From the NCBI RefSeq assembly GCF_020089865.1, contig NZ_JAIRBM010000022.1:19458-83457 (forward strand): a stretch of 64,000 nucleotides of DNA, read 5' to 3'. Under the pieces are notes generated by a model that did no database searches, had not been told where the DNA came from, and was given only the letters and a program-made list of their open reading frames with translations. Source of the DNA: Microvirga puerhi. Lineage in GTDB: Bacteria > Pseudomonadota > Alphaproteobacteria > Rhizobiales > Beijerinckiaceae. Both the position numbers and the translations under genes were made by a program. Positions 30,924-41,907 of the stretch are shown piece by piece (the first letter of the stretch is position 1; each line of letters begins with the position of its first letter).

Positions 30924-31778
30924 ATGTTTACGATTGTGGATCGGATCAGCTGGGCCGGTTCGCCCAACAAGGCGAACGAAGATTCCTTCGGCGCGTCCGG
31001 AGACTGGGCCTGGGTGATCGACACCTCGATTTTCCCTGGCACGGCACCAATCATGGGCGAGAAGAGCGATGCGGCCTGGCTTGCCCGGTTTACGACAGAG
31101 CGCCTCTCGGAGCTTGCGGCGCGGGCCTATGACGGCAACGGCCCGGCGCTGCTGCGGCATGTCATGGAGGAGGCGAGGGTGGCCTTCCTGGCCAAAGCGC
31201 CGGAGGCGCGCCATGACTTTGTCACCTGGCCGCTCGGCGCCATGACCCTCGTGTACCGGAACGGAGCCCTGCTCGACATCTGGACCTTCGGCGATACCAC
31301 CGCCTATGTGCGCCAGCCCGACGGCGCTGTTCAGACCATTGGTGAGGCTCCGGCTCTGCGGGTGCAGGAATCCGCCAAGGCGGCAGAGCTCCTCAAGGCG
31401 AGCGGCGCCACGCCGAAGACCATCACCGAGACACCGCTCTTCCAGGATTGGCTGCGGGGCCGGCGGGAACGACAGAAGCAAAGCAAGGGTTTGGCCCTGC
31501 TGGGGCTTGATCCGACTGCAGCGGACAAGCTTCGCCACGAGCAGATTCCCTGTGCGGACGGAACGGTCATTCTTCTGGCCAGCGATGGATTCTCGGCTCT
31601 GGTCGACCTCTATCAGGAGGTCGATGCCGCGGGGCTTATGGCGGCGGGATTGAAGGACGGGCTCGAGCCGCTGGTCCAGCGGGCCAGGGAGATCGAGACG
31701 ACCGTCGATCCGGCTGGAACACGCTATCCCCGCTTCAAGGAAAGCGACGATGCGACGGCGCTGCTCGTAAGGGCCTAG
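30924..31778 (+). CDS. PP2C-like protein phosphatase
   Basis: 284 residues. The PP2C fold is recognisable by the early Asn/Glu-Asp pair (NKANEDSFG), VIDTSIFPG where canonical members have VADGMGG, the TLVYRNGALLDIWTFGDT strand pair and ILLASDGFSALVD with the metal-binding Asp. The final Asp is in ESDDATALLV. So most metal sites are kept although the second motif is unusual. The substrate may be a serine/threonine phosphoprotein. It ends in a 4-bp overlap with the convergent M48 gene. Confidence 0.82.
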   Translation: MFTIVDRISWAGSPNKANEDSFGASGDWAWVIDTSIFPGTAPIMGEKSDAAWLARFTTERLSELAARAYDGNGPALLRHVMEEARVAFLAKAPEARHDFVTWPLGAMTLVYRNGALLDIWTFGDTTAYVRQPDGAVQTIGEAPALRVQESAKAAELLKASGATPKTITETPLFQDWLRGRRERQKQSKGLALLGLDPTAADKLRHEQIPCADGTVILLASDGFSALVDLYQEVDAAGLMAAGLKDGLEPLVQRAREIETTVDPAGTRYPRFKESDDATALLVRA

Positions 31779-32794
31779 GCAGCCGGTGCCTCCGGTATTG
31801 TCGGTGTTTGAGCCTTGGCGAGGGGCGCATTGCCTCCGGCATAGCGGACGAGGGCGGCGATCCGGTCCTCGATCGAAGGGTGCGTGGCGAAGAGGTCGGC
31901 AAAGCCCGAACGCGGGTTGTCGAGGCAGAGCTCCATCACGGCCGACGGCACTCCTTTCAGCTCGCCCTTGCCCTCGATCTTCCGAAGCGCCGAGATCATC
32001 GCATCGGGATTCTTGGTCAATTCGACGGCCCCGGCATCGGCTAGGTATTCGCGTCGGCGCGACAGGGAAAAGCGGACCACCAGGGAAAGCCACCAGGCGA
32101 TGAAGATAAACACGGCTGCCACGATGACGGCGATGACCTTGCCACCTCCGCCCTTCGAGTCCGAAGAATCGTCGAGCAGGCTCGTACCGTCCCTCAGGCC
32201 GCGATAGACGATCTCGCCGATGAACGACATGACCCCGACGACGAGCACCGCAACCATCATGGTGCGGACATCCTCGTTCCGGATATGGGTCAGCTCATGG
32301 GCGAGCACCGCCTCCAGTTCGCGCTCGTCGAGGAGATCGAGGAGACCACGCGTTACGGTGACGGTGTATTGCTCCGGCCGCGTACCGGAGGCGAAGGCGT
32401 TGGGTGTTTCGGTTTCGAGCACGCGCAGCTTCGGCACCGTCATGCCGCGGGAGATGCAAAGGTTCTCGAGAAGATTGTAGAGGCGAGGGGAAGACCGCCG
32501 CGCGAGAGGCTTCGAGCCCGTGGTCAGGCTGAGAAGGAAATCATTGAAACGAAAGCCGCACCAGACCCACAGAGCCACCAGCCCGGTGATGAAGGGCGAG
32601 AACCACAGGCAGCCCCACAGGGCACTTTGAAACAACGCCTCGAACGTCCCTGTCCCGTCGTCCAGGAGGGCTCGCAGAAGAAGCGCGAGGCCCAAGGACA
32701 TGAGGTAGAAGAGCAGGAAAAGCCCGACGATCAGCAGGGCCGAGCGCCGACGATTGGCTTGGATATGGGTATAGAGGCCGAAAGCCTGCAGCAC
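31775..32794 (-). CDS. M48-family zinc metalloprotease (HtpX-like)
   Basis: 339 residues with a GTG start. Two N-terminal membrane helices (LLIVGLFLLFYLMSLGLALL; GCLWFSPFITGLVALWVWCG), the HExxH motif HELTH preceded by EREL, a further hydrophobic pair (VAVLVVGVMSFIGEIVY; AVIVAAVFIFIAWWLSLVV), then the third ligand region EYLADAGAV. Acts in membrane protein quality control. The LemA gene lies 12 bp upstream on the same strand, a known pairing. The GTG start has only a weak ribosome site. Confidence 0.92.
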   Translation of the reverse strand: MLQAFGLYTHIQANRRRSALLIVGLFLLFYLMSLGLALLLRALLDDGTGTFEALFQSALWGCLWFSPFITGLVALWVWCGFRFNDFLLSLTTGSKPLARRSSPRLYNLLENLCISRGMTVPKLRVLETETPNAFASGTRPEQYTVTVTRGLLDLLDERELEAVLAHELTHIRNEDVRTMMVAVLVVGVMSFIGEIVYRGLRDGTSLLDDSSDSKGGGGKVIAVIVAAVFIFIAWWLSLVVRFSLSRRREYLADAGAVELTKNPDAMISALRKIEGKGELKGVPSAVMELCLDNPRSGFADLFATHPSIEDRIAALVRYAGGNAPLAKAQTPTIPEAPAA

Positions 32795-32806
32795 GGGCGC
32801 GCTCGC

Positions 32807-33364
32807 CTAGAACGCAACCTTCGGCGGCGCTTCGAGAGCCTTCCGGTCGGTCTCGCCCAGGTCGAAGAACGCCTGAGGACGAAAACCCATGATCCCGGCA
32901 AAAAGGACCGCTGGGAAGTGCTGGATCGCCGCGTTGTATTCGGCAACGCCGTTGTTGAAGAACCGGCGCGCGGCGGCAAGCTTGTCTTCGATATCCGCAA
33001 GATCGGTCTGAAGCTGCTGGAAATTGGCGCTGGCCTTCAGGTCCGGATAGGCCTCACCCAGGGCGACGAGCCGTCCCAAAGCACCGGATAGGGCGCCCTC
33101 CGCCGCAGCCTGCTCCGCCGGACCTTGGGCTTTGATGGCGGCATTGCGGGTCTCAACCACGGCCTGGAGCGTGCCCCGTTCGTGGGCCACGTATCCCTTC
33201 ACGGTCTCGATGAGATTCGGGATCAGATCGTGCCGCTGCTTGAGCTGAACGTCGATATCGGCAAAGGCCTGAGTGGCGCGGGCCCGAAGGGTGACGAGGC
33301 TGTTATAGACCGCAATCACGTACAGCACGACGGCGGCTGCGACCGCCCAGACGACCCAATTCAT
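32807..33364 (-). CDS. LemA family protein
   Basis: 185 residues. One N-terminal membrane anchor (VVWAVAAAVVLYVIAVYNSL), then a long helical LemA domain (RARATQAFADIDVQLKQRHD; LPNLIETV-type segment; EAYPDLKASANFQQLQTDLA). The bulk of the protein faces outward. Co-transcribed with the M48 protease, 12 bp apart. Function is not well known; the pairing suggests an envelope-stress role. Confidence 0.93.
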   Translation of the reverse strand: MNWVVWAVAAAVVLYVIAVYNSLVTLRARATQAFADIDVQLKQRHDLIPNLIETVKGYVAHERGTLQAVVETRNAAIKAQGPAEQAAAEGALSGALGRLVALGEAYPDLKASANFQQLQTDLADIEDKLAAARRFFNNGVAEYNAAIQHFPAVLFAGIMGFRPQAFFDLGETDRKALEAPPKVAF

Positions 33365-33676
33365 TTCTGCCCCCGAATTCCCTTTCGTCATCCCATGCCA
33401 CGCTGGCGCAGAAACGGCAAGTTATGACGTTTCAAGGCAACCGGCGCTCGTCGATTTGATCGCCGTATTTTCCCCCTACTGGGCCATGCGTCAGATAGCG
33501 CTCCATTAGGACTGCTCTGGCCTTTGGAAAACGCCTGAAATCCCTTGAAAAATGGCTCTCAATCGCCCATCTAAGAACTTGATTTTCTTTGGATTCGCAG
33601 GGGTCTCCCAGACTTGAAAGATGCGGCGGCAAACCCGCCCGGGTCGACGGGTAGACTGTTTTGAGAAAGACCGACT
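33365..33676. other. Divergent spacer between lemA-like gene and gyrA
   Basis: 312 bp holding the promoters of the leftward LemA-M48 unit and of gyrA. No operator or small gene is convincing. The gyrA start lies in a purine-rich AGAAAGACCGAC context. Confidence 0.4.
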
Positions 33677-36445
33677 TTGACCGATCCGAATGACAACCGC
33701 ACTGGCGGCCCCGGGGGCGAGCAGCCGGCTAGCGATGTGAAGCCGATTTCCATCGTCGACGAGATGAAGCGTTCCTACCTCGATTACGCCATGAGCGTGA
33801 TCGTCAGCCGCGCTTTGCCTGATGCCCGCGACGGCCTCAAGCCCGTGCATCGCCGCATTCTCTACGCGATGAACGAGAGCGGTTACACGCCTGATAAGAA
33901 GCATGTGAAGTCGTCCCGCATCGTCGGCGACGTGATGGGTCAATATCACCCGCACGGCGACCAATCGATCTACGATGCCCTCGTGCGTATGGCGCAGGAT
34001 TTCGCCATGCGCGTCATGCTCGTGGACGGACAGGGCAATTTCGGCTCGGTCGACGGCGATCCTCCGGCGGCCATGCGTTACACCGAGTCCCGCCTGACCC
34101 GCGCGGCGATGCCTCTGCTCGAGGACATCGACAAGGACACGGTCGATTTCAATCCGAACTACGACGAGTCGAAGTTCGAGCCCGCCGTTCTTCCAGCGCG
34201 CTATCCGAATCTGCTCGTCAATGGCGCCGGCGGCATCGCTGTCGGCATGGCGACGAACATGCCGCCCCATAATCTGGGCGAGGTGATCGACGGCTGCTTT
34301 GCCTACATCGACGATCCGGATGTTTCGACCGAGCGTCTGATCGAGATCATTCCGGGACCCGACTTCCCGACCGGCGGCCTGATCCTTGGTCGCTCGGGCG
34401 CGCGTTCCGCCTATACCACCGGCCGCGGCTCCATCGTGATGCGCGCGAAGTCCGAAGTGGAGGAGATCCGTAAGGAGCGCGAAGCCATCATCTTCACCGA
34501 GATCCCGTATCAGGTGAACAAGGCCTCGCTGATCGAGAAGATCGCTGAACTCGTTCGCGAGAAGAAGCTCGAAGGCATTTCCGACCTGCGCGACGAATCC
34601 GACCGCGACGGCATGCGCATTGTCGTCGAGCTCAAGCGCGATGCCATGGCGGACGTGGTGCTTAACCAGCTCTACCGCTACACGCCGCTGCAGACGAGCT
34701 TCGGTGCCAACATGGTGGCGCTGAACGGCGGTCGTCCCGAGCTGATGGCTCTGAAGGATTTGATCCGCGCCTTCGTGGATTTCCGCGAGGAAGTCGTCTC
34801 CCGCCGGACCAAGTATCTGCTCAACAAGGCCCGCGAGCGTGCCCACGTGCTGTGTGGCCTTGCGACTGCCGTCGCCAATATCGATGAGGTCATCCGTCTC
34901 ATCCGCACGGCGCCGGATCCGAACGCCGCCCGCGAGTCGCTTATGGGCCGCGACTGGCCGGCCCAGGACATCGCGCCGCTCATCGCTCTCGTGGACGATC
35001 CGCGCCACAAGATCAATGAGGACGGCACCTATCGCTTGTCCGAGACGCAGGCCCGCGCCATCCTCGATCTCCGCCTGCAGCGCCTCACCGCTCTCGGCCG
35101 CGACGAAATCGGCGACGAACTGTCGAAGCTCGCCGCTGAGATCTCGGATTATCTCAATATTCTGCGCTCGCGCGAGCGTATCATGGGTATCATCAAGGCT
35201 GAGCTGACTGAGATCCGCGATGCCTATGCGACGCCACGTAAGACCCAGATCGTCGATTGGGATTCCGATGTCGATGACGAGGATCTGATCCAGCGAGAGG
35301 ATATGGTCGTCACCGTATCGCATGCCGGCTACATCAAGCGCGTGCCGCTTTCGACCTATCGGGCACAGCGCCGCGGCGGCAAGGGCCGCTCCGGCATGTC
35401 GACCCGTGACGAGGATTTCGTCACGCGTCTGTTCGTGGCCAACACGCACACGCCGGTGATCTTCTTCTCGTCGAAGGGCAAGGCCTACAAGGAGAAGGTC
35501 TGGCGCCTGCCGCTGGCGGCGCCTAATGCCAAAGGCAAGGCCCTCGTCAACATGCTGCCGCTCGAGCAGGGCGAGCGCATCAATACGATCATGCCGCTGC
35601 CGGAGGACGAGGCGTCCTGGGACAAGCTCGACGTCATGTTCGCCACCTCCCGTGGCACGGTCCGCCGCAACAAGCTGTCGGACTTCGCGCAGGTGAACCG
35701 CGCGGGCAAGATCGCCATGAAGCTCGACGAGGGTGAAGCCATCGTCGACGTGCAGATCTGCACCGAGAACGATGACGTGCTGCTGACAACCGCCAAGGGC
35801 CAGTGCATCCGTTTCGCTGTACCGGAAGTCCGCGTCTTCAAGGGGCGTGACTCCATGGGCGTGCGGGGCATCAACCTCGCCGACGGTGACCGGATCATCT
35901 CCATGGCGATCTTGCGTCACGTGGAAGCGACGGGCGAGGAACGCGCTGGCTATCTCAAGATGCGCCGCGCCATCACCGGCGAGCAGGCCAACGGCGAAGC
36001 CGAGGCCGTGGAGGCGGGTGACGAGGAGAATGTCTCCGCGGATGCTCTTTCCACGGAGCGCTATGCGGAAATGAGTGCGCTCGAGCAGTTCATCCTCACC
36101 CTTTCCGAGAAGGGTTACGGCAAGCGCACCTCGTCCTACGAGTACCGCATCACGGGCCGCGGCGGCAAAGGCATCACGGCCATGGCGGTGAATGGCCGTA
36201 ACGGCCAGCTCGTGGCGTCCTTCCCGGTCGAGAATTCCGACCAGATCATGCTCGTTACGGATGGCGGCCAGCTGATCCGCGTGCCGGTCGACGGCATCCG
36301 CACCGTTGGCCGCAACTCCCAGGGCGTGACCGTCTTCTCGACCCGTGACAAGGAGCGTGTCGTTTCGGTGGAGCACATCGAAGGTGAGGATGCCGAGGAC
36401 GACGGCGAGAACGGCGACGACGCCGAAGGTACCGCCGAAGAATAG
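33677..36445 (+). CDS. gyrA: DNA gyrase subunit A
   Basis: 922 residues with a TTG start; no in-frame ATG lies before the conserved [18 protein letters not shown] block. GyrA cuts and rejoins DNA and holds the DNA gate of gyrase. Catalytic Tyr135 is in AAMRYTESR. The gyrase-specific GyrA box QRRGGKG is present, separating it from ParC. In the quinolone pocket the sequence is [10 protein letters not shown] (91-100): Gln96 replaces the Ser83 of E. coli, Asp100 matches Asp87. The C-terminus is a disordered acidic tail ([12 protein letters not shown]). A classic terminator follows. Confidence 0.98.
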   Translation: MTDPNDNRTGGPGGEQPASDVKPISIVDEMKRSYLDYAMSVIVSRALPDARDGLKPVHRRILYAMNESGYTPDKKHVKSSRIVGDVMGQYHPHGDQSIYDALVRMAQDFAMRVMLVDGQGNFGSVDGDPPAAMRYTESRLTRAAMPLLEDIDKDTVDFNPNYDESKFEPAVLPARYPNLLVNGAGGIAVGMATNMPPHNLGEVIDGCFAYIDDPDVSTERLIEIIPGPDFPTGGLILGRSGARSAYTTGRGSIVMRAKSEVEEIRKEREAIIFTEIPYQVNKASLIEKIAELVREKKLEGISDLRDESDRDGMRIVVELKRDAMADVVLNQLYRYTPLQTSFGANMVALNGGRPELMALKDLIRAFVDFREEVVSRRTKYLLNKARERAHVLCGLATAVANIDEVIRLIRTAPDPNAARESLMGRDWPAQDIAPLIALVDDPRHKINEDGTYRLSETQARAILDLRLQRLTALGRDEIGDELSKLAAEISDYLNILRSRERIMGIIKAELTEIRDAYATPRKTQIVDWDSDVDDEDLIQREDMVVTVSHAGYIKRVPLSTYRAQRRGGKGRSGMSTRDEDFVTRLFVANTHTPVIFFSSKGKAYKEKVWRLPLAAPNAKGKALVNMLPLEQGERINTIMPLPEDEASWDKLDVMFATSRGTVRRNKLSDFAQVNRAGKIAMKLDEGEAIVDVQICTENDDVLLTTAKGQCIRFAVPEVRVFKGRDSMGVRGINLADGDRIISMAILRHVEATGEERAGYLKMRRAITGEQANGEAEAVEAGDEENVSADALSTERYAEMSALEQFILTLSEKGYGKRTSSYEYRITGRGGKGITAMAVNGRNGQLVASFPVENSDQIMLVTDGGQLIRVPVDGIRTVGRNSQGVTVFSTRDKERVVSVEHIEGEDAEDDGENGDDAEGTAEE

Positions 36446-36472
36446 CCACGACTTCGTTCTTGCGATTATGCG

Positions 36473-36506
36473 AGCCCGCCGGTCCTGCCCGGCGGGCTTT
36501 TCGTTT
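36473..36506 (+). terminator. Rho-independent terminator of gyrA
   Basis: Ten-base stem AGCCCGCCGG / CCGGCGGGCT with loop TCCTGC, followed by TTTCGTTT. It lies 28 bp after the gyrA stop and in front of the convergent Cu-ATPase gene. Confidence 0.9.
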
Positions 36507-36567
36507 GCTCAAGCCCTATCGACCCGCTTGCGCCTCTGGAAGTGATCTGGATCGACAGATCACAGCG

Positions 36568-38964
36568 CTACAGTTGCGCGGCGCGCAGGCGGATCGCGTT
36601 GCCGATCACACTGACGGAGGAAAGGGCCATGGCCGCCGCGGCAATGATCGGCGAGAGCAGTATCCCGAAGAACGGATAGAGTATGCCTGCCGCCACCGGC
36701 ACCCCAAGGGCGTTGTAGACGAAGGCGAAGAACAGGTTCTGGCGAATGTTGCGCATGGTGGCCCGTGACAGCCGCTGTGCCCGCACAATCCCCGTCAGAT
36801 CGCCCTTGAGGAGGGTCACGCCGGCGCTTTCCATGGCCACATCGGTGCCTGTTCCCATGGCGATCCCGACGTCGGCGGCCGCCAGGGCAGGGGCGTCGTT
36901 CACGCCGTCGCCGGCCATCGCGACCACACGACCGGCCGCCTTGTACCGCTGGACGACGGCGCTCTTCTGATCCGGCAGGACCTCCGCTTCTACCTCGTCG
37001 ATTCCGAGCCGCTGCGCGACCGCCTTCGCGGTGGTCCAGTTGTCGCCGGTGAGCATCACGACATGCACGCCCTCGGCCTTCAAGGCGGCGAGCGCCTCCG
37101 GTGTCGAAGGCTTCACCGGATCGGCAATCGCGATGGCGCCGGCCACCCGACCATCGATGCCGGCGAAGATCGCTGTTGCACCGTCCGCGCGAAGCCTGTC
37201 GGCCTGCTCGGCCAGGGAAGCCACGTCAATGCCATGCTCGGCCAGGAAGGCCTTGTTGCCGAGGACGACGCGGCGGCCCTCGACCGTGCCCAGCGCGCCC
37301 TTGCCCGTGGGAGAGTCGAAGTCCGTGACGGAGGCGGTCGCGATACCCCGCTTCTCGGCTGCGGCAACGATGGCGACTGCCAGCGGATGTTCACTTGCCC
37401 GCTCGACGCTGGCGGACAGGCGCAGAACATCGGCTTCGGTAAAGCCGGCGGCCAGCACGATGGAAGTGACGGCCGGCTTGCCCTCGGTGAGCGTCCCGGT
37501 CTTGTCGACCACGAGGGTGTCGACCCTCTCCATGTGCTCCAGTGCCTCTGCGTTTTTGATCAGCACTCCGGCCTGCGCTCCCCGCCCGACGCCGACCATG
37601 ATCGACATCGGGGTCGCGAGTCCGAGCGCACAGGGACAGGCGATGATCAGCACTGCCACCGCCGCCACCAATCCGTACGAGAAGCGCGGCTCCGGTCCCC
37701 AGATCGCCCAGGCGATGAAGGCCAGCACTGCCACGCCGATCACGGTAGGTACGAAATAGCCTGAGACTTGGTCGGCTAGGCGCTGGATTGGGGCGCGGCT
37801 GCGCTGGGCCTCGGCCACAAGCCGCACGATCTGCGACAGCACGGTGTCGCGCCCGACCCTTTCGGCCTCGATCACCAGTCCGCCCGACTGGTTCATGGTG
37901 CCGCCGATCGCCTTAGCGCCGACCTCCTTGGTGACCGGCATCGACTCGCCGGTGACCATGGACTCATCCACCGCGCTGCGCCCCTCGACAACGACGCCGT
38001 CGACCGGCACCTTCTCGCCCGGCCGCACCCGGAGGCGGTCCCCAACCTGAACGGTGTCGAGCTGGACCTCCTGTTCCGTGCCGTCAGCCAAGATCTTCCG
38101 AGCCGTCTTCGGCGCCAGATCGAGCAGCGCCCGGATGGCGCCGCTCGTTGTCTCGCGAGCGCGCAGCTCCAGGACCTGTCCCAGCAGGACGAGCACGGTG
38201 ATGACGGCGGCGGCCTCGAAATAGACCGCGACCGTACCGTCATGGCCGCGAAACGCTGCAGGGAACATGCCGGGTGCCAGGGTTGCGACGACGCTGTAGA
38301 TCCAGGCGACGCCCGTGCCCATGGCGATCAGGGTGAACATGTTCAGGTTCCTGCTCACCAGCGATTGCCATCCACGCACGAAAAACGGCCAGCCCGCCCA
38401 GAGCACAACCGGGGTCGCCAAAAGCAGTTGGATCCAGTTCGACGCCCGTTGACTGACGATATGGCCGAGATCTGTCAGATGACTGCCCATCTCCAGCACG
38501 AACACCGGAGCGGCAAGAGCCAGGCCGATCCAAAACCGGCGCGTCATGTCGGCAAGTTCGTGGCTGGGACCAGTCTCGGCAGAGGCGAGAACCGGTTCGA
38601 GTGCCATGCCGCAGATCGGGCACGAGCCTGGACCGACCTGCCGGATCTGGGGGTGCATCGGACAGGTGTAGATCGCGTCTTGGGAAGCGGTCTCCGCGTT
38701 ACCCGCTATCGCTGGACTTGTATATTTTGCGGGCTCGGCTGTGAACTTTGTCTGACAGCCGGAGGAACAGAAGTAATATGGTCTGCCCTGGTACCGCGCA
38801 CGATGCGGGGTGGTATGCGGGTCGACCGTCATTCCACAGACAGGGTCCTTCACGGCCCCCATCAAGCCGGGAGACGCCTGAGGATGTTCGGCATGAGCGT
38901 CGTGAGCATGATGATGTGAATGGCTCTGTCGTTTGCTCGCGTTCGCGGTCTGGTCATGATTCAT
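36568..38964 (-). CDS. Copper-translocating P-type ATPase (CopA-like, YHS and HMBD domains)
   Basis: 798 residues. N-terminal His-rich patch ([14 protein letters not shown]), YHS domain ([11 protein letters not shown] ... [12 protein letters not shown]), heavy-metal-binding CxxC-type segment (YTCPMHPQI ... CPICGMAL), then a P1B-type ATPase: [10 protein letters not shown] metal motif, DKTGT phosphorylation site, [16 protein letters not shown], and [16 protein letters not shown] of the Cu(I) class. It pumps Cu(I) out of the cytoplasm. Start: ATG at 38964; the upstream in-frame extension runs through the promoter. A CueR-like operator lies ~43-68 bp upstream. Confidence 0.95.
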   Translation of the reverse strand: MNHDQTANASKRQSHSHHHAHDAHAEHPQASPGLMGAVKDPVCGMTVDPHTTPHRARYQGRPYYFCSSGCQTKFTAEPAKYTSPAIAGNAETASQDAIYTCPMHPQIRQVGPGSCPICGMALEPVLASAETGPSHELADMTRRFWIGLALAAPVFVLEMGSHLTDLGHIVSQRASNWIQLLLATPVVLWAGWPFFVRGWQSLVSRNLNMFTLIAMGTGVAWIYSVVATLAPGMFPAAFRGHDGTVAVYFEAAAVITVLVLLGQVLELRARETTSGAIRALLDLAPKTARKILADGTEQEVQLDTVQVGDRLRVRPGEKVPVDGVVVEGRSAVDESMVTGESMPVTKEVGAKAIGGTMNQSGGLVIEAERVGRDTVLSQIVRLVAEAQRSRAPIQRLADQVSGYFVPTVIGVAVLAFIAWAIWGPEPRFSYGLVAAVAVLIIACPCALGLATPMSIMVGVGRGAQAGVLIKNAEALEHMERVDTLVVDKTGTLTEGKPAVTSIVLAAGFTEADVLRLSASVERASEHPLAVAIVAAAEKRGIATASVTDFDSPTGKGALGTVEGRRVVLGNKAFLAEHGIDVASLAEQADRLRADGATAIFAGIDGRVAGAIAIADPVKPSTPEALAALKAEGVHVVMLTGDNWTTAKAVAQRLGIDEVEAEVLPDQKSAVVQRYKAAGRVVAMAGDGVNDAPALAAADVGIAMGTGTDVAMESAGVTLLKGDLTGIVRAQRLSRATMRNIRQNLFFAFVYNALGVPVAAGILYPFFGILLSPIIAAAAMALSSVSVIGNAIRLRAAQL

Positions 38965-39006
38965 GGCGGTCTCGGATACTCCTACGGCAATCGCAGGAAA
39001 TGTGCA

Positions 39007-39032
39007 GGTTCCCACGGTGGTAAGGTCAAGGC
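39007..39032 (-). promoter_or_regulatory. CueR-like copper operator/promoter
   Basis: Minus strand has TTGACC, then the dyad CTTACCACCGTGGGAACC, in the same arrangement as the site at 14516-14540. TTGACCTTACCA is shared base for base. It sits ~43-68 bp upstream of the Cu-ATPase start, so both copper units probably answer one activator encoded elsewhere. Confidence 0.65.
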
Positions 39033-39146
39033 CGGTGAACCGCAGATTGTCTAAGGATGCCTTTGGTGACTCATTGGCGTTGCCGAAAGGGTCACTGGCC
39101 GCTTTGCCAGCCACCGTGATGGTGTTCTTAAGACGATGGTCACACC

Positions 39147-41012
39147 TTAGGTTTGCAGGACGTAGGTCCCGGGTGCGTCTGTGACAATTGCGTATCCGAG
39201 TTCCGGTGCCCCCATTTCCGGTGGGGACACAGGTGCGCTGGAATGGAGGGCGAGCCAGTCGGCCCATGCGGGCCACCACGATCCGTCGAGGCGAGGCGCG
39301 ATCTTGGCCCAATTGTCCGGATCGAGATAGGCGTCTCCGGCCGCTTTCGTCAGGATCTGGAAGCTTGCATTGGAATGCGTGGAGCTGGACACAATCCCGG
39401 CATTGTGGCCGCCGGTGGTGAGCAGAAATGTGATGTCGGTATCGGTCAAGAGATGAATCTTGAAGGCGGAGTGCCAGGGAGCGACATGATCGCGCTCCGT
39501 TCCGACGGCAAAGATCGGGACACGTATGTCTCTCACCGTAATCGGTCTGCCGCCGACCAGAAAGCGGCCTTCGGCAAGGTCGTTATTAAGGAAAAGGCTC
39601 CTGAGATACTCCGAATGCATTCGATACGGCATTCGTGTTGTGTCGGCATTCCAAGCCATCAAATCGTTTATGGGAGTACGCTCGCCCATAAGGTAGTGTC
39701 TGACAACCCGCGACCAGATGAGGTCGTTGGGGCGCAACAGCTGGAATGCCCCGGCCATCTGGCGGGCGTCCAGATAGCCTTGGCTGTGCATCATGTCTTC
39801 GAGGAAATGAATCTGACTTTCATTGACGAAGAGTGTGAGCTCACCGGCCTCACGGAAATCCACCTGAGCGGCAAGCAAGGTGACAGTCTTGAGACGCTCG
39901 TCGTCATCACATGCCATGGCTGCGGCGGCGATGGCGAGGAGGGTGCCGCCGAGACAGTATCCGACTGCATGGATCGGTGCGCCGGGCACTACGGCATTCA
40001 GAGCATCGAGCGCGGCCATGATGCCAAGAGTGCGATAGTCATCCAGTCCGATATCCGAGTCCTCGATGGTCGGGTTCTTCCAGGAGACGATAAAGACCGT
40101 GAAACCGCGACTGTTCAGGTAGCGAACCAGCGAATTCTCCGGGGAAAGGTCGAGGATATAATACTTCATGATCCAAGCCGGCACGATTAAAACTGGCTCT
40201 GGTCTGACCTTATCGGTCGTCGGCGCGTACTGGATCAGTTCCATCAGGCGGTTGCGGTAGATCACCTTGCCTGGCGTTACGGCGACATCGCGGCCAACGC
40301 GGAACGCCTCCGCACCGGCAGGAGGCTTGTTGTGAACAACACGGTCCCAGTCGTCGAGAAAATTGCGAAATCCATCGAGTAGGTTCCGCCCACCCGTTTC
40401 CATGATCCGGTGCTGGATCACAGGATTCAATAAAAGCGCATTTGACGGCGAAACCATATCGAGAAACTGCCGTGCGACGAATTCAACAACGGCCTCGTGC
40501 TGACTCGTGACGCCCCCCACATCCGTCGTTGCGTTGTGCCACCATTCTTCCTGCAGCAAGAACGCCTGATAGATCACATTGTAGGGCCACCGTTGCCATT
40601 CCGGGCTAGCGAAGCGAAGGTCATGTGCCGGTGGAGTGATGCATGCTTCCGAGGTTCCTCCCTCCAGCGCAGAGCGGTAAGCAAATCGCGACAATCGCGT
40701 CCATTTTCGAGCGGCTTTGATGGCAAGCTCGACCCGTTTGCCGGGAGAATTCGACAAATGTAAGGCCCAATCGGTATAGGCTTCTATCAGTGATGCCGGC
40801 GACAATCCGCTCGTCAGGCGCGCCAATCCTGCATAGGCAATATGATCGAGGACCTTCCGGAGGTGATGGAGCTCAGCCCCCTTACGTATTCCATCCGCTA
40901 TGACCGCCGGTCTGGATACCTCCAGCCTTGCCTTACCGGACGGCGCAGGCGGATCGGGAACGATGGTCGTACCAATGTCGTTTTCGCGACTATTCGAATG
41001 GAAAGATCGCAT
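39147..41012 (-). CDS. PHB/PHA synthase (class I-like)
   Basis: 621 residues. Has the PhaC N-terminal domain (~90-260) then an alpha/beta hydrolase core with the lipase-like box GYCLGG, Cys353 nucleophile, and catalytic Asp in [10 protein letters not shown] and His in GGHNAGI. It polymerises (R)-3-hydroxyacyl-CoA to polyhydroxyalkanoate granules. GGAG lies seven bases before the ATG. It begins a stress-gene block and is divergent from a phasin-like gene. An imperfect Fnr box (41085-41098) lies ~73 bp upstream. It is probably not the main housekeeping synthase but a stress-linked one. Confidence 0.93.
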   Translation of the reverse strand: MRSFHSNSRENDIGTTIVPDPPAPSGKARLEVSRPAVIADGIRKGAELHHLRKVLDHIAYAGLARLTSGLSPASLIEAYTDWALHLSNSPGKRVELAIKAARKWTRLSRFAYRSALEGGTSEACITPPAHDLRFASPEWQRWPYNVIYQAFLLQEEWWHNATTDVGGVTSQHEAVVEFVARQFLDMVSPSNALLLNPVIQHRIMETGGRNLLDGFRNFLDDWDRVVHNKPPAGAEAFRVGRDVAVTPGKVIYRNRLMELIQYAPTTDKVRPEPVLIVPAWIMKYYILDLSPENSLVRYLNSRGFTVFIVSWKNPTIEDSDIGLDDYRTLGIMAALDALNAVVPGAPIHAVGYCLGGTLLAIAAAAMACDDDERLKTVTLLAAQVDFREAGELTLFVNESQIHFLEDMMHSQGYLDARQMAGAFQLLRPNDLIWSRVVRHYLMGERTPINDLMAWNADTTRMPYRMHSEYLRSLFLNNDLAEGRFLVGGRPITVRDIRVPIFAVGTERDHVAPWHSAFKIHLLTDTDITFLLTTGGHNAGIVSSSTHSNASFQILTKAAGDAYLDPDNWAKIAPRLDGSWWPAWADWLALHSSAPVSPPEMGAPELGYAIVTDAPGTYVLQT

Positions 41013-41532
41013 CTCAAACTCCGAGGAGACCGGATCTCAGCGCAACAATCACTTCAAGTGTGCCGGACGCCTCTCATGACCACCTTGTCTTGAATCAAGA
41101 TCTTCTCAAGTTTCGGCAAAAGATCCTGACGTGCTGAGACGCCTGTTCCTGCCGAGGTGGAACTTCCCAGATATTTCGAACGCACAGCTCACCCGCAATG
41201 CGTCAGGCATATGAGTGTTCTCGGATCAAATCGTCGACGATTTCTCTCTATGATAACTGAAAAATCGGCGTCGGCGTTCATATTGTAGTCTACATTGTCG
41301 CTACTGTCGGCGTACGGGCTTCGAGGGTCCGATTCTTCTGGCACGCCGAGCTCTGAAGTTTTCCGGTTCGTTTCGGTATCGCCTTCGAGGCTAGTGGAAG
41401 CTGCGCTATGGCTGCCGGAGCTTGGCTTCAACTTTCCCGGTAGCAGTTTGCGTCTCCAGTTCGTGCGTCTGCCTGCCCGAATTTTTACGCGGCACTCGAA
41501 TTTCCGTCCAAACGCGATACGAGGAGATCCCC
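41013..41532. promoter_or_regulatory. Spacer with imperfect Fnr/FixK-like box
   Basis: 520 bp between PHB synthase and the phasin-like gene. It includes TTGTCTTGAATCAA at 41085-41098, one mismatch from TTGA-N6-TCAA, and a GAGGAG ribosome site at its right end. No gene recognised inside; open frames in several phases lack ribosome sites. Confidence 0.45.
41085..41098. promoter_or_regulatory. Imperfect Fnr/FixK box upstream of PHB synthase
   Basis: TTGTCTTGAATCAA: right half TCAA exact, left half TTGT instead of TTGA. About 73 bp upstream of the synthase ATG, where an activator site would fit. Weaker than the four perfect boxes of this locus. Confidence 0.35.
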
Positions 41533-41880
41533 ATGACCGCACAGAAATCATCGGCGGCCGATCCTGCCCGCAGCGCAGCGGCGTTCAATACGCTCGCAGC
41601 CGAGAATGGCCATGCGCTTTTCGTCGGTATGGATTCCTGGCTGAAGGCATCCGCCGAATGCCAAAGGGAAATTATCGAGTTCCTTGCCCATCGCCTCGAA
41701 AAGGACGGAACCGTCGCGCAGCAGATCGCTTCCTGCAAAAATCTCATGGATGCCATGACCCTCCAGGCCCGCTGGGCCGGCGAGACCGTTCGGGACTACA
41801 ATGATGAAATGACGAGGATTATGGCCATCTATACGCAGCCGGAAGCAGCGAGGACCCAACAGAGGCACAAACGATCCTGA
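41533..41880 (+). CDS. Phasin-like protein
   Basis: 115 residues. Two amphipathic helices (residues ~10-105) with the phasin-like pattern WLKASAECQREIIEFLAHRLEK... MTLQARWAGETVRDYNDEM, and GAGGAG seven bases before the ATG. Phasins coat PHB granules. The divergent PHB synthase next door supports the call. Family match is by pattern only and borderline; the alternative is a small helical stress protein. Confidence 0.75.
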   Translation: MTAQKSSAADPARSAAAFNTLAAENGHALFVGMDSWLKASAECQREIIEFLAHRLEKDGTVAQQIASCKNLMDAMTLQARWAGETVRDYNDEMTRIMAIYTQPEAARTQQRHKRS

Positions 41881-41907
41881 GCGGGCAGATGTCTTCGGGA
41901 GATCTTC

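Noticed and set aside
33506..36376. 956-codon open frame on the minus strand
   Set aside because: Antisense to gyrA, repetitive in composition and without any domain.
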